DNA of 17,635 bases from JACRDV01 sp024860865 [NCBI: Methanobacteriota archaeon]. Its GTDB lineage: Archaea > JACRDV01. Of the stretch, positions 8,049 to 14,944 are shown piece after piece; within the stretch, counting starts at the first letter, position 1; every line of letters starts with the position of its first letter. The notes beneath the pieces were generated by a model that worked only from the letters and a program-made list of their open reading frames with translations, made no database searches and was not told where the DNA came from. The position numbers and the translations under genes were made by a program. Where the stretch lies: NCBI GenBank assembly GCA_024860865.1, contig JACRDV010000123.1, positions 1 through 17,635 on the forward strand. Reading direction: 5' to 3'.

Positions 8049-10022
8049 ATGTATTCAACTATTATTGCACCAATCTCGTCAGCAATAGCCTTGGCGGTGG
8101 TAGGTCTACTAGCATACCTTATCTTAAAAGAAGAAAATGCAAACCCAAAAATGGTTGAGATAGCTAACGCAGTAAAAGAGGGAGCGATGGCCTATTTGAT
8201 AAGACAATACAAGACGCTAGTGGTGATAATGTTGATTATTGCAGCTGTACTAACAGCAACAGTAGGCTATTCAGTAGCTTTGGCATTTACATTCGGAGCA
8301 ACCCTATCAGGCATAACAGGCTACATAGGAATGAAAATAGCAGTAGAATCAAACTCGAGAACAGCCTATGCAGCATCCACAAAAGGACTGGGCAAGGCAT
8401 TAACAATAGCATTTAGAGGAGGGGCTGTGATGGGCTTAGGAGTAGTGGGAGTAGGGTTAGCGGGAATAGTCATAGCATCCTACTTTTATGGATTAAACCC
8501 AGAAACAGTAACGGATATATTAGGATTCAGCTTTGGGGCAAGCACAATAGCACTATTCATGAGAGTAGGAGGGGGAATATACACAAAAGCAGCAGATGTT
8601 GGAGCAGATTTAGTAGGAAAAGTAGAGGCAGGAATACCTGAAGATGATCCACGCAACGCAGCAGTAATAGCGGATAATGTAGGCGATAATGTAGGTGATT
8701 GTGCTGGTGTAGGAGCAGACTTATTCGAATCATATGTAGGAAGCATAATCGCAACGATGGTCCTTGGCATTGTAAAATTTGGAAAGCCTGGAGCAATCTT
8801 GCCCATGGCAGTGGCTGGAGTAGGCATTTTAGCTTCGATAATGGGAGTGTTCATGATAAGGTCAAGTTCGAAAGACCCTGGCAAAACAATGAACTTAGCT
8901 ACAGCAATAGTTTTTGTAGTTATTCTAGTAGCAATGTATCCATTAGCAGTAGGTATGCTACCAGATGGATTTTCAATTTATCTTGCATTGCTATCAGGAC
9001 TCTTAACGGGTGTAGTAATAGGTGTAACAACAAGTTACTTCACAACAGGAAGCTATAAGCCAACACTAGCAGTAGCAGAAGCAGCGAAGAGCGGAGCAGG
9101 CATAAACATAATTATGGGATTCAGTATGGGATTGTTAAGCACAGTGATTCCCGTCATTGCAATCGGCATAGCAGTGCTAGTATCATACTTTACAGCAGGA
9201 ATCTACGGAGTAGCGATATCGGCGGTAGGAATGCTCTCAGTAACAGGAATGATTTTAGCAGCAGACTCTTATGGACCAATAAGCGACAATGCAGGAGGCA
9301 TAGCAGAAATGAGCGGAGCGGGTGAAGAAATTCGAAAAATCACAGACACCTTAGATGCATTAGGAAACACAACAAAGGCAATCTCGAAAGGATTTGCAAT
9401 AGGATCAGCAGCATTAACAGCACTAGCATTATTCGCAACATATACTGAGGTGGCAAAAGTTCAAATGTTGGACTTGCTTAATCCAAAGGTCATTGCAGGG
9501 GTATTCATAGGAGCAGCAATAGTAGCATTCTTTATAGCAATCACGCTAAGAGCAGTAGGAAAAAATGCATTCCTAATAGTCGAAGAAGTGAGGAGACAAT
9601 TTAGGGAGATACCTGGAATAATGGAGTTCAAAGCAAAACCAGACTATGCGAAATGCGTAGACATTACAACAACAGGGGCGCTGAGATCACTAATACTCCC
9701 AGGAGTAGTGGCAATAATCACGCCACCGCTCGTAGGCTTGGTAATGGGCAAAGAAGCAGCAGGTGGCTTATTAGTAGGGGCAATCACAGTAGGACTAATA
9801 TTTGGATTACTGATGGCTAATGCTGGTGCCACCTGGGATAATGCTAAGAAACTAATCGAGCAAAAAGGACTATATGGTGGAAAGAGAAGCACAGCACACC
9901 AAGCAGCAGTCGTAGGAGATACAACAGGAGATCCATTTAAAGATACATCAGGGCCATCGCTAAATATACTTATCAAGCTGATGTCTATTGTCGCTGTAGT
10001 TTTTGCTCCTCTGTTTATTTAG
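8049..10022 (+). CDS. hppA: Membrane-bound proton-translocating pyrophosphatase, K+-independent type
   Basis: The 657-residue protein has many transmembrane helices and couples pyrophosphate hydrolysis to ion export. The catalytic core is visible: [21 protein letters not shown] from residue 183 (then [12 protein letters not shown]), [18 protein letters not shown], and near the C-terminus [11 protein letters not shown] and [15 protein letters not shown]. The potassium-determining motif is GNTTKA (439-444): Lys443 marks the K+-independent class, and Ser446 replaces the usual Thr three residues on. By family knowledge such enzymes pump H+. A GAGG element lies before ATG 8049. Codon choice is noticeably richer in A-ending Ala, Val, Gly and Thr codons than in the neighbours, which may reflect high expression or transfer. 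Confidence 0.97.
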   Translation: MYSTIIAPISSAIALAVVGLLAYLILKEENANPKMVEIANAVKEGAMAYLIRQYKTLVVIMLIIAAVLTATVGYSVALAFTFGATLSGITGYIGMKIAVESNSRTAYAASTKGLGKALTIAFRGGAVMGLGVVGVGLAGIVIASYFYGLNPETVTDILGFSFGASTIALFMRVGGGIYTKAADVGADLVGKVEAGIPEDDPRNAAVIADNVGDNVGDCAGVGADLFESYVGSIIATMVLGIVKFGKPGAILPMAVAGVGILASIMGVFMIRSSSKDPGKTMNLATAIVFVVILVAMYPLAVGMLPDGFSIYLALLSGLLTGVVIGVTTSYFTTGSYKPTLAVAEAAKSGAGINIIMGFSMGLLSTVIPVIAIGIAVLVSYFTAGIYGVAISAVGMLSVTGMILAADSYGPISDNAGGIAEMSGAGEEIRKITDTLDALGNTTKAISKGFAIGSAALTALALFATYTEVAKVQMLDLLNPKVIAGVFIGAAIVAFFIAITLRAVGKNAFLIVEEVRRQFREIPGIMEFKAKPDYAKCVDITTTGALRSLILPGVVAIITPPLVGLVMGKEAAGGLLVGAITVGLIFGLLMANAGATWDNAKKLIEQKGLYGGKRSTAHQAAVVGDTTGDPFKDTSGPSLNILIKLMSIVAVVFAPLFI

Positions 10023-10028
10023 AAAAGC

Positions 10029-10042
10029 AGGAGGAGGAGGAG
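10029..10042 (+). promoter_or_regulatory. Extended Shine-Dalgarno deciding a TTG start
   Basis: An AGG-repeat run, (AGG)4AG, lies immediately after the hppA stop and 3 nt before TTG 10046. It is the reason for calling the non-ATG start of rpo7 there, since MYKSVVLKDVIRVPP is the family's true N-terminus. Confidence 0.8.
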
Positions 10043-10045
10043 TTT

Positions 10046-10660
10046 TTGTATAAATCAGTTGTATTGAAGGATGTAATTCGAGTTCCGCCTGATAAATTTT
10101 CGAAAGATTTACAAAAAGTAGTTAGAGAAATTTTGTGCGAGAAATATGAAGGAATTCTCGATAAAGATCTTGGAATGTTTTTAGCAATAACTGATGTAAA
10201 AGAAGTTGGAGTTGGAAAATTAATTCCTGGAGATGGAGCCGCCTACCACGAAGCTACATTTGAAGCTTTGATGTTTAAGCCAGAGATGCAGGAAGTGCTT
10301 GATGGTGAGGTAATAGAAATAGTTGAGTTTGGGGCTTTTGTGCGTTTAGGTCCACTTGATGGATTGATACATGTTTCACAAATTACTGATGATTTCATAT
10401 CTTATGATGCGAACCGCGGTGCTTTAATCGGCAAAGAAACGAAAAGAGTGTTACAAAATGGAGATCGAGTAAGAGCTCGCGTTGTGGCCATTAGTTTGGA
10501 TGAGGAAAAAATACGCGAGAGCAAAATTGGCTTAACTATGCGCCAAGCCGGTTTAGGAGCTATTAAATGGCTGGAAGAAGAGTATGGAAAAGTAACTGAA
10601 GAGAAAGAAGAAGTCAAGAAACCAAGGCGCGAAAAGAGGGAGAAAGCAGAAAAAGAGTGA
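10046..10660 (+). CDS. rpo7: DNA-directed RNA polymerase subunit Rpo7 (E')
   Basis: The 204-residue protein is the archaeal homologue of eukaryotic Rpb7, which forms with Rpo4 the stalk of RNA polymerase that binds emerging RNA and helps open complex formation. The N-terminal RNP-like domain (MYKSVVLKDVIRVPPDKF to about residue 80) is followed by an S1 RNA-binding domain (about 82-165, including GEVIEIVEFGAFVRLGPLDGLIHVSQI). The C-terminal tail is rich in Lys and Glu. The start is TTG 10046, supported by an unusually strong Shine-Dalgarno and the family's N-terminus. Spt4 follows after 4 nt. Confidence 0.96.
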   Translation: MYKSVVLKDVIRVPPDKFSKDLQKVVREILCEKYEGILDKDLGMFLAITDVKEVGVGKLIPGDGAAYHEATFEALMFKPEMQEVLDGEVIEIVEFGAFVRLGPLDGLIHVSQITDDFISYDANRGALIGKETKRVLQNGDRVRARVVAISLDEEKIRESKIGLTMRQAGLGAIKWLEEEYGKVTEEKEEVKKPRREKREKAEKE

Positions 10661-10664
10661 GAAA

Positions 10665-10856
10665 ATGGCGCAAAAAGAAAAAGCATGTAGAAACTGCAGG
10701 CGAATCATAAAAGGCGATGTTTGCCCGATCTGTAAGTCTACAACATTGACCGACGATTGGAGTGGCTATCTGATAATAGTTGACCCAAATACATCTGAGA
10801 TTGCAAAAACAATGAGAATCAATGTTCCTGGCAAGTATGCTCTTCGTGTTAGGTAA
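10665..10856 (+). CDS. spt4: Transcription elongation factor Spt4 (formerly RpoE'')
   Basis: The 63-residue zinc protein has ligands C8-x2-C11 and C20-x2-C23, then WSGYLIIVDPNTSEIAKTM and VPGKYALRVR, all typical of archaeal Spt4. It dimerises with Spt5 and clamps RNA polymerase for processive elongation. The start ATG lies 4 nt after the rpo7 stop; this pairing is nearly universal in archaea. Confidence 0.97.
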   Translation: MAQKEKACRNCRRIIKGDVCPICKSTTLTDDWSGYLIIVDPNTSEIAKTMRINVPGKYALRVR

Positions 10857-10895
10857 ATATTTATGTTACAATTTATGCTCTGAGGGCACCTAATT

Positions 10896-11438
10896 TTGAT
10901 AGAGAAAAATTTAAAGCTACCAGACCATCTTAGGCCTGAACTTAAAAAACCATTTGGTTTGCTTTTAACCGGTTCTCAAACCAAAATCATAAATGAACTT
11001 CAATCTTTAATTCAAAAGATCAATCCTCCTAAAATTATTGCAGTTGGTGACGTTACTGCTCTTACCCTTTATTTTGCAAAAATGCAACCGAATCTTTCGA
11101 TTATAGATGAAAAAGTTGAAAGATTTGAGTTGGAAGAGCCAGTAAAGAAAATGCTTGAAGAAATTCCAGCAAAAAAAATTGAAATAGAGAATCCTGCAGG
11201 GCAGGTGACAGTAGCTTTATGGAAAGCAATTGAGAGCGCATTAAAAGAGAATGAGCCAATTAAAGTTTTAGTTAAAGGTGAAGAAGATTTAGCAACTATC
11301 CCAGCAGTTATTCTTGCTTCAGAACGTTCGATTATAATCTACGGTCAACCAGAGAAAGGAGTAGTTGTTATAGAAGCAAATGCTGATAAAAAGAAAGCTG
11401 CAGAGGCAATATTAAATCAAATGCTGCCGGTTGAGTGA
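10896..11438 (+). CDS. GTP-dependent dephospho-CoA kinase (DUF359)
   Basis: The 180-residue protein matches the archaeal DUF359 family, for which GTP-dependent dephospho-CoA kinase activity, the last step of CoA synthesis, is established in a Thermococcus homologue. Visible family features are LPDHLRPELKKPFGLLLTG at the N-terminus, KIIAVGDVTALTLYF (about 49-63), the short motif NPAGQVT, VKGEEDLATIPAVILA and GQPEKGVVVIEA. There is no classical P-loop, as expected for this family. The start is TTG 10896, preceded by GAGGGC at about 10882. Its location between spt4 and rps24e is a conserved archaeal arrangement. Confidence 0.92.
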   Translation: MIEKNLKLPDHLRPELKKPFGLLLTGSQTKIINELQSLIQKINPPKIIAVGDVTALTLYFAKMQPNLSIIDEKVERFELEEPVKKMLEEIPAKKIEIENPAGQVTVALWKAIESALKENEPIKVLVKGEEDLATIPAVILASERSIIIYGQPEKGVVVIEANADKKKAAEAILNQMLPVE

Positions 11439-11443
11439 AAAAG

Positions 11444-11453
11444 TTTATAAAAT
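11444..11453 (+). promoter_or_regulatory. TATA-like box upstream of rps24e
   Basis: TTTATAAAAT starts 5 nt after the dephospho-CoA kinase stop and lies about 40 nt before ATG 11490. It could give S24e/S27ae a promoter of their own within the cluster. Confidence 0.5.
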
Positions 11454-11489
11454 GTGTTTGAAGTAGTAATTCCCTAATTCGTGATCAAT

Positions 11490-11846
11490 ATGGAAGTTCA
11501 AATAATAAACCGCAAAGAAAATCCGCTGTTACAAAGAAGTGAAATCGAATTTAAAGCAACCTACCCAGGAAAGCCAACTCTAACTAGAAAGGATTTACAA
11601 GAAAAATTAGCAGGTATTTTGAATGTTGACAAAGAGCTTGTGGTAATTGCAAAGTTGAAGCCAGCATATGGCAAACAAGAAGCAACGGGTTATGCGAAAG
11701 TCTACCAAGAAAAAGAGCGATTGGCTAAAGTTGAGCCAAAATATATTTTATCTCGCGGGCAACCAAAAGAAAAGAAAGCTGAAGAAAAACCTGCAGAAAA
11801 AGAAAAACCTGCTGAAGCTAAGAAGTCTGAGGAGAAAAAGAAATGA
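11490..11846 (+). CDS. rps24e: Ribosomal protein S24e
   Basis: From ATG 11490 the protein has 118 residues: [21 protein letters not shown], then [42 protein letters not shown] and [10 protein letters not shown], all typical of S24e in the small subunit. The remaining tail is a low-complexity Lys/Glu/Ala extension. An in-frame GTG at 11481 would add three residues; the ATG fits the family N-terminus better. The stop overlaps the S27ae start (ATGA), so the two are coupled. Confidence 0.95.
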   Translation: MEVQIINRKENPLLQRSEIEFKATYPGKPTLTRKDLQEKLAGILNVDKELVVIAKLKPAYGKQEATGYAKVYQEKERLAKVEPKYILSRGQPKEKKAEEKPAEKEKPAEAKKSEEKKK

Positions 11847-12007
11847 AGAAGTCAGTGTTTTACGAGATAAAAGGCGAGAAAATTGAGAGGAAAAATCCTT
11901 CTTGTCCTCGCTGCGGGTCAGGAGTTTTCTTAGCTAATCATAAAGACAGATACAGCTGCGGTCGATGTGGCTACACTCTTTTCAAACAGGCTGAAAAGAA
12001 AAAGTAA
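11843..12007 (+). CDS. rps27ae: Ribosomal protein S27ae
   Basis: The 54-residue small-subunit zinc protein is encoded at 11843-12007. Zinc ligands are C21-x2-C24 and C39-x2-C42 in [20 protein letters not shown] and [10 protein letters not shown], the hallmark of archaeal S27ae. Its ATG overlaps the S24e stop codon. Downstream T-rich sequence probably ends the transcript. Confidence 0.96.
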   Translation: MKKSVFYEIKGEKIERKNPSCPRCGSGVFLANHKDRYSCGRCGYTLFKQAEKKK

Positions 12008-12015
12008 TGTGGAAA

Positions 12016-12030
12016 TTTTTGTTTTATTTT
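12016..12030 (+). terminator. T-rich terminator after rps27ae
   Basis: Two clustered T tracts (TTTTTGTTTTATTTT) begin 9 nt after the S27ae stop. This is the kind of oligo-T signal at which archaeal RNA polymerase terminates, and it lies just before a gene candidate on the opposite strand. Confidence 0.5.
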
Positions 12031-12049
12031 ATCAACTTACAGGCTAATT

Positions 12050-12211
12050 TTACTTGTAGACCATTGTTTCCTTATCGTATTTCTCTGGTTTTCCTTTGCT
12101 CTTTATAATTTCATAATCGCCAATTATTTTTATAGATTTGACTTTAGAATCAACTTTAATTTCTAGTGTAAGCCCCCGCTTACAACAAGGACATACTATT
12201 TCATGCTTCAA
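12050..12211 (-). CDS. Small protein of 53 residues with CPCC motif, function unknown
   Basis: On the minus strand, TTG 12211 opens a frame of 53 codons ending TAA 12052-12050. The product begins MKHEIVCPCCKRGLTLEIKV, continues KSIKIIGDYEIIKSKGKPEK and ends TMVYK. The alternating hydrophobic/charged pattern and absence of low complexity look like a genuine small beta-rich protein. The Cys7-x2-Cys10 knuckle could bind metal, perhaps as a half zinc site in a dimer. An in-frame TAA lies two codons upstream of the TTG, so the frame cannot be longer. An A/T-rich TATA-like stretch lies about 25-30 nt upstream. It fills the gap between rps27ae and kae1 and is antisense to both. I do not recognise the family. 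Confidence 0.5.
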   Translation of the reverse strand: MKHEIVCPCCKRGLTLEIKVDSKVKSIKIIGDYEIIKSKGKPEKYDKETMVYK

Positions 12212-12247
12212 CTTTTATCCCAATTTAATTTAAATTGTATGACATAG

Positions 12248-12257
12248 AAATAAATAT
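12248..12257 (+). promoter_or_regulatory. TATA-like box for kae1
   Basis: AAATAAATAT is centred about 32 nt before GTG 12285. A transcript would begin near 12280, supporting a leaderless or nearly leaderless start at TTG 12282 or GTG 12285 rather than at TTG 12267. Confidence 0.4.
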
Positions 12258-12284
12258 AGAAGACGGTTGTCTGACACTAAATTG

Positions 12285-13274
12285 GTGAATAGATTGACAA
12301 TTTGTTTAGGAGTGGAGGGAACTGCTCATACAATAGGGGTTGGTATAGTTTCTGGTTCTAAAATTTTGGCTAATGTTAGTCGAACTTATGTTCCAACTAA
12401 GGGTGGAATCCATCCGAGAGAGGCTGCTAGGTTTCATGCGGATAAATTGAAAATTGTTCTGGAAGAAGCTTTGCAAAAATCAAATATTAATTTAAAACAG
12501 ATCGATGTAATTGCCTTTTCAATTGGTCCGGGATTGGGCCCTTGCCTTCGAACTGTTGCGACTGCTGCTAGAGCCCTTGCTATGAGATTAGAAGTTCCAA
12601 TTCTCGGTGTGAATCATTGTGTCGGCCATGTAGAAATTGGCAGGCTAACAACGGGTGCTCAAGATCCTCTTACGCTTTATGTCTCAGGGGGCAATACTCA
12701 GGTAATTGCTTTCGAGAGCGGACGCTATAGGATTTTTGGAGAAACTTTAGATATTGCAGTTGGAAATTGCCTTGATAGATTTGCAAGAGAAGTGGGTTTG
12801 CCCCATCCTGGCGGTCCACAAATTGAAAAACTTGCTGCGCAAGCAAACGAATACATTTCACTTCCGTATTCCGTAAAAGGTATGGACCTTGCTTTTTCAG
12901 GTCTTTTAACAGCCGCCTCAAAAGAATATTACAAAACAAAAAAACTTCCTGAAATTTGCTATAGCTTGCAAGAGACTGCATTTGCAATGCTAACTGAGGT
13001 TACTGAGAGAGCTCTTGCCCATACAGGTAAATCTGAAGTTTTATTAACTGGTGGAGTTGCTGCTAATAAAAGATTACAAGGAATGTTGAGATTAATGAGC
13101 GAAGAGCACAATGCTAATTTTCTTGTTGTGCCATTTGAATATGCAATGGATAATGGAACAATGATCAGTTGGCTTGGTTTATTGATGCTTCAACACGGGG
13201 TTAGGCACACAATTGAGGAGACAGCTGTAAGACAAAGGTTCAGAACTGATGAAGTCGATGTAGTATGGAGATAG
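12285..13274 (+). CDS. kae1: Kae1 (TsaD/OSGEP family), KEOPS tRNA threonylcarbamoyltransferase
   Basis: Kae1 is the catalytic KEOPS subunit that transfers threonylcarbamoyl to A37 of ANN-decoding tRNAs. From GTG 12285 it has 329 residues. ASKHA-fold signatures are CLGVEGTAHTIGVGI at the N-terminus, FSIGPGLGPCLRT, metal ligands H111 and H115 in NHCVGHVE, LYVSGGNTQV, LTGGVAANKRL and the C-terminal metal Asp in YAMDNGTM. Start alternatives are TTG 12267, TTG 12282 and TTG 12294; GTG 12285 fits both the family start and the TATA spacing. The protein ends RTDEVDVVWR. The stop region overlaps the start of a decayed bud32 copy; the working bud32 is about 1 kb away. Confidence 0.95.
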   Translation: MNRLTICLGVEGTAHTIGVGIVSGSKILANVSRTYVPTKGGIHPREAARFHADKLKIVLEEALQKSNINLKQIDVIAFSIGPGLGPCLRTVATAARALAMRLEVPILGVNHCVGHVEIGRLTTGAQDPLTLYVSGGNTQVIAFESGRYRIFGETLDIAVGNCLDRFAREVGLPHPGGPQIEKLAAQANEYISLPYSVKGMDLAFSGLLTAASKEYYKTKKLPEICYSLQETAFAMLTEVTERALAHTGKSEVLLTGGVAANKRLQGMLRLMSEEHNANFLVVPFEYAMDNGTMISWLGLLMLQHGVRHTIEETAVRQRFRTDEVDVVWR

Positions 13275-13330
13275 TAATGGAGTTAATTAAAAAAGGCACA
13301 GAAGCTAACAAAAAGAATCGAATTCAAAAG
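13242..13330 (+). repeat. Left copy of the kae1/bud32 junction repeat
   Basis: This segment (kae1 last codons plus bud32 first codons) matches 14280-14395 in direct orientation. The left copy carries 9 nt more in the kae1 tail and lacks 36 nt inside the bud32 head. Shared stretches such as ATGGAGATAGTAATGGAGTT and AAGAATCGAATTCAAAAG are identical; other parts differ by scattered substitutions, so the duplication is not new. Confidence 0.9.
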
Positions 13331-13354
13331 CTTAAAATTCTGAAACGCATCTAA
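13265..13354 (+). pseudogene. Decayed bud32 5' end duplicate
   Basis: The frame MEIVMELIKKGTEAN matches the start of intact Bud32 (MEIVMELIRKGAEAN) and rejoins at KNRIQK after a net loss of 12 codons. It then diverges and stops at TAA 13352-13354, leaving 29 codons. It has none of the kinase catalytic motifs. As in the intact arrangement, its ATG lies within the end of kae1. It marks where bud32 began before the DUF4258/YgiT segment came to separate the genes. Confidence 0.85.
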
Positions 13355-13395
13355 GCAGTTAATTGAAAAATAAAATCATCATCCATTTGCACTAA

Positions 13396-13405
13396 ATTAT
13401 AAAAG
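13396..13405 (+). promoter_or_regulatory. TATA-like box for the DUF4258/zinc-finger pair
   Basis: ATTATAAAAG is centred about 20 nt before ATG 13421, giving the inserted pair its own promoter and probably a leaderless message. Confidence 0.45.
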
Positions 13406-13420
13406 AGTAAAGGTAATAAA

Positions 13421-13729
13421 ATGGACATCGATCAAATTAAAAAGGCAATAAAAGAAGGAAGAATAAATATCACCGAACATGCTGATGAAGAACTCGCTAA
13501 TGACAACATCTCAAACGAATTGCTTTATCAGTCTGTTTTAAATGGCGAGATAATTGAAGATTATCCAAACGATTTTCCATTTCCAAGTTGCCTTATACTC
13601 GGAAAAGATGAAAAAGGCAGGCCTATTCATAGTGTATGGGCTTTTGCAGAAAAGTATAATATAGCGATACTTATTACAGCATATATTCCAGCTATTAATA
13701 AATGGGTAGATTATAAGCGGAGGAAATGA
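13421..13729 (+). CDS. DUF4258 protein, probable toxin of a toxin-antitoxin pair
   Basis: The 102-residue soluble protein begins MDIDQIKKAIKEGRINITEHA, continues with a helix rich in Asp/Glu, then INGEI-type beta segments (VLNGEIIEDYPNDFPFPSCL), GRPIHSVWAFAEKYNIAILITAYIP and NKWVDYKRRK. The HAxEE-like start, the ...GEIIEDYP motif, the HSVWA segment and a terminal W-x3-K/R-rich end match DUF4258, a small family related in layout to RelE/BrnT-like RNases and commonly paired with a YgiT-type zinc finger. One base separates it from the next gene. The toxin role is inferred from family pairing; the catalytic activity is not demonstrated by the sequence. Confidence 0.8.
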   Translation: MDIDQIKKAIKEGRINITEHADEELANDNISNELLYQSVLNGEIIEDYPNDFPFPSCLILGKDEKGRPIHSVWAFAEKYNIAILITAYIPAINKWVDYKRRK

Positions 13730-13730
13730 A

Positions 13731-13985
13731 ATGGAAGAAATTGTTCCTATTTGTCCAATCTGTGGCGGGAATGTGATGATTAAAGAAGTTGAAAAAATTG
13801 TAAAAGGCGGAAGCAATGTTGCTATTCTTAAAGTTAAAGCAGGCGTATGCTCAAAGTGCGGAGAAAGAATTTATTCGAAAGATATTCATGAGAAAATCCA
13901 GAAGGTAAGAGAGGAACTAGAACTCGGTAGGACAGAAGGATTTGAAGTTGTGGGACGTACCTACAGGTATAAGGTTACAGCCTAA
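13731..13985 (+). CDS. YgiT-type zinc finger protein, probable antitoxin
   Basis: The 84-residue protein has two cysteine pairs, CPICGG (about residues 9-14) and CSKCGE (about 40-45), separated by a KEVEKIVKGGSNVAILKVKA segment. This is the MqsA/YgiT N-terminal zinc domain without the DNA-binding helix-turn-helix of full-length MqsA. The remaining C-terminal part is a short helix. A GGAGG-like element (GCGGAGGAAATGAA) at the end of the DUF4258 gene serves as its ribosome binding site. Such truncated zinc-finger partners of DUF4258 genes are widespread in archaea and cyanobacteria. Antitoxin function is inferred from that pairing. Confidence 0.8.
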   Translation: MEEIVPICPICGGNVMIKEVEKIVKGGSNVAILKVKAGVCSKCGERIYSKDIHEKIQKVREELELGRTEGFEVVGRTYRYKVTA

Positions 13986-14279
13986 AGAAAAACGGTTTTC
14001 AATTAGCCCAATAAAGGGCACTACAGAGATGTGATGTTGAGGAAGGCTGTTTGTGAGCTTAAGAAGTTAGTTTTCAAATGCCATAATTTTATTTCAATGT
14101 AACTCTGAGATAATTTCTACAAAATAATATTTTTCGATTGAAATTACATAAGCTATTAAGAGATCTTACAAACCTACAGAAAATTCTAATTAAAAAATAA
14201 AACAAAAAAATAGAAACACGATTATTGGTTTAGTATCCGCAAAATTGCTAAAAGATGGAGTAAAAGGTGAATAACAATT
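13986..14279 (+). other. Non-coding right part of the insertion
   Basis: There is no convincing gene between the zinc-finger stop and the right junction repeat. A 23-codon frame starting ATG near 14035 (MLRKAVCELKKLVFKC...) and a short open frame ending GLVSAKLLKDGVKGE before the repeat may be worn fragments of other genes, but neither is identifiable. Terminal inverted repeats were not seen. Confidence 0.4.
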
Positions 14280-14395
14280 AGAACCGATGTAATATGGAGA
14301 TAGTAATGGAGTTAATTAGAAAAGGCGCAGAGGCTAACATTTTACTTGAAAAAAGAAATGGAGAAAAAATAGTTCTAAAGAATCGAATTCAAAAG
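14280..14395 (+). repeat. Right copy of the kae1/bud32 junction repeat
   Basis: This direct copy of 13242-13330 begins with a fragment of the kae1 C-terminus that still reads RTDVIWR followed by TAG, although no kae1 lies upstream of it, and continues into intact bud32. The presence of an orphan kae1 tail shows that the duplicated unit spanned the operon junction. Confidence 0.9.
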
Positions 14396-14944
14396 AAATA
14401 TCGAGTACCACAGCTTGACTTTGTGATTCGAGACACTAGAACTAAAGGAGAAACAAAATTAATTACAGATGCTAGGAGAGCTGGGGTTCCAACTCCAATT
14501 ATTTTTGAAATAGACCGCAAAAATACAACAATAGTTATGCAGTATATAGAAGGTGAAAGATTAAGGGAACTCCTAGAAAAACTGCCTGACAACCAGCGTG
14601 CTGAAATTTGTGAAAAAGTTGGGCAGCAAATTGGCAAGCTTCATAATTCAAAAATAATTCACGGCGATTTAACTACTTCAAACATGATCTATTCAAGGGA
14701 TTGTATTTATTTTATTGATTTTGGGCTTGGATATTATTCCTTAGATATTGAGGACCAGGGAGTTGATTTGCTATTATTAAAACGTGCCTTTTTAAGCACT
14801 CATTATAAATTTGCTGATCAAGCTTTTGAAGCGGTGCTAAGAGGGTATAGAAAAGTTTTAGGTAGAAGAGCTGAGGCTGTAATTAATAGAACAAAAGAAA
14901 TTGAAGCAAGAGCAAGATATGTTGTTGAGAGAGTTACTAGATGA
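14294..14944 (+). CDS. bud32: Bud32 (PRPK), KEOPS kinase/ATPase
   Basis: The 216-residue small atypical kinase is the KEOPS subunit that contacts and stimulates Kae1. It starts MEIVMELIRKGAEANILLEK (the nucleotide-binding strand, with no classical glycine loop). Catalytic motifs are H123-G-D125-LTTSN130 and D142-FG in FIDFGLGYYS, and the C-terminus ends in a basic helix. ATG 14294 is within the orphan kae1 tail; ATG 14306 is an alternative four codons later. Length fits stand-alone archaeal Bud32. In many archaea kae1 and bud32 are adjacent or fused; here they are separated by about 1 kb. The stop overlaps the next ATG (ATGA, 14941-14944). Confidence 0.96.
   Translation: MEIVMELIRKGAEANILLEKRNGEKIVLKNRIQKKYRVPQLDFVIRDTRTKGETKLITDARRAGVPTPIIFEIDRKNTTIVMQYIEGERLRELLEKLPDNQRAEICEKVGQQIGKLHNSKIIHGDLTTSNMIYSRDCIYFIDFGLGYYSLDIEDQGVDLLLLKRAFLSTHYKFADQAFEAVLRGYRKVLGRRAEAVINRTKEIEARARYVVERVTR

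Noticed and set aside
8486-8884. Long minus-strand open frames inside hppA (8486-8884, 8557-8796, 9644-9976).
   Set aside because: They are shadows of the biased codon use of hppA; their composition is Pro/Ser/Leu-rich and no promoter or family signature supports them.
14028-14107. C/D-box-like sRNA (GTGATGT followed about 75 nt later by CTGA).
   Set aside because: The C box has a mismatch, the spacing is long, no convincing C'/D' pair or terminal stem is present, and the region is a worn insertion.
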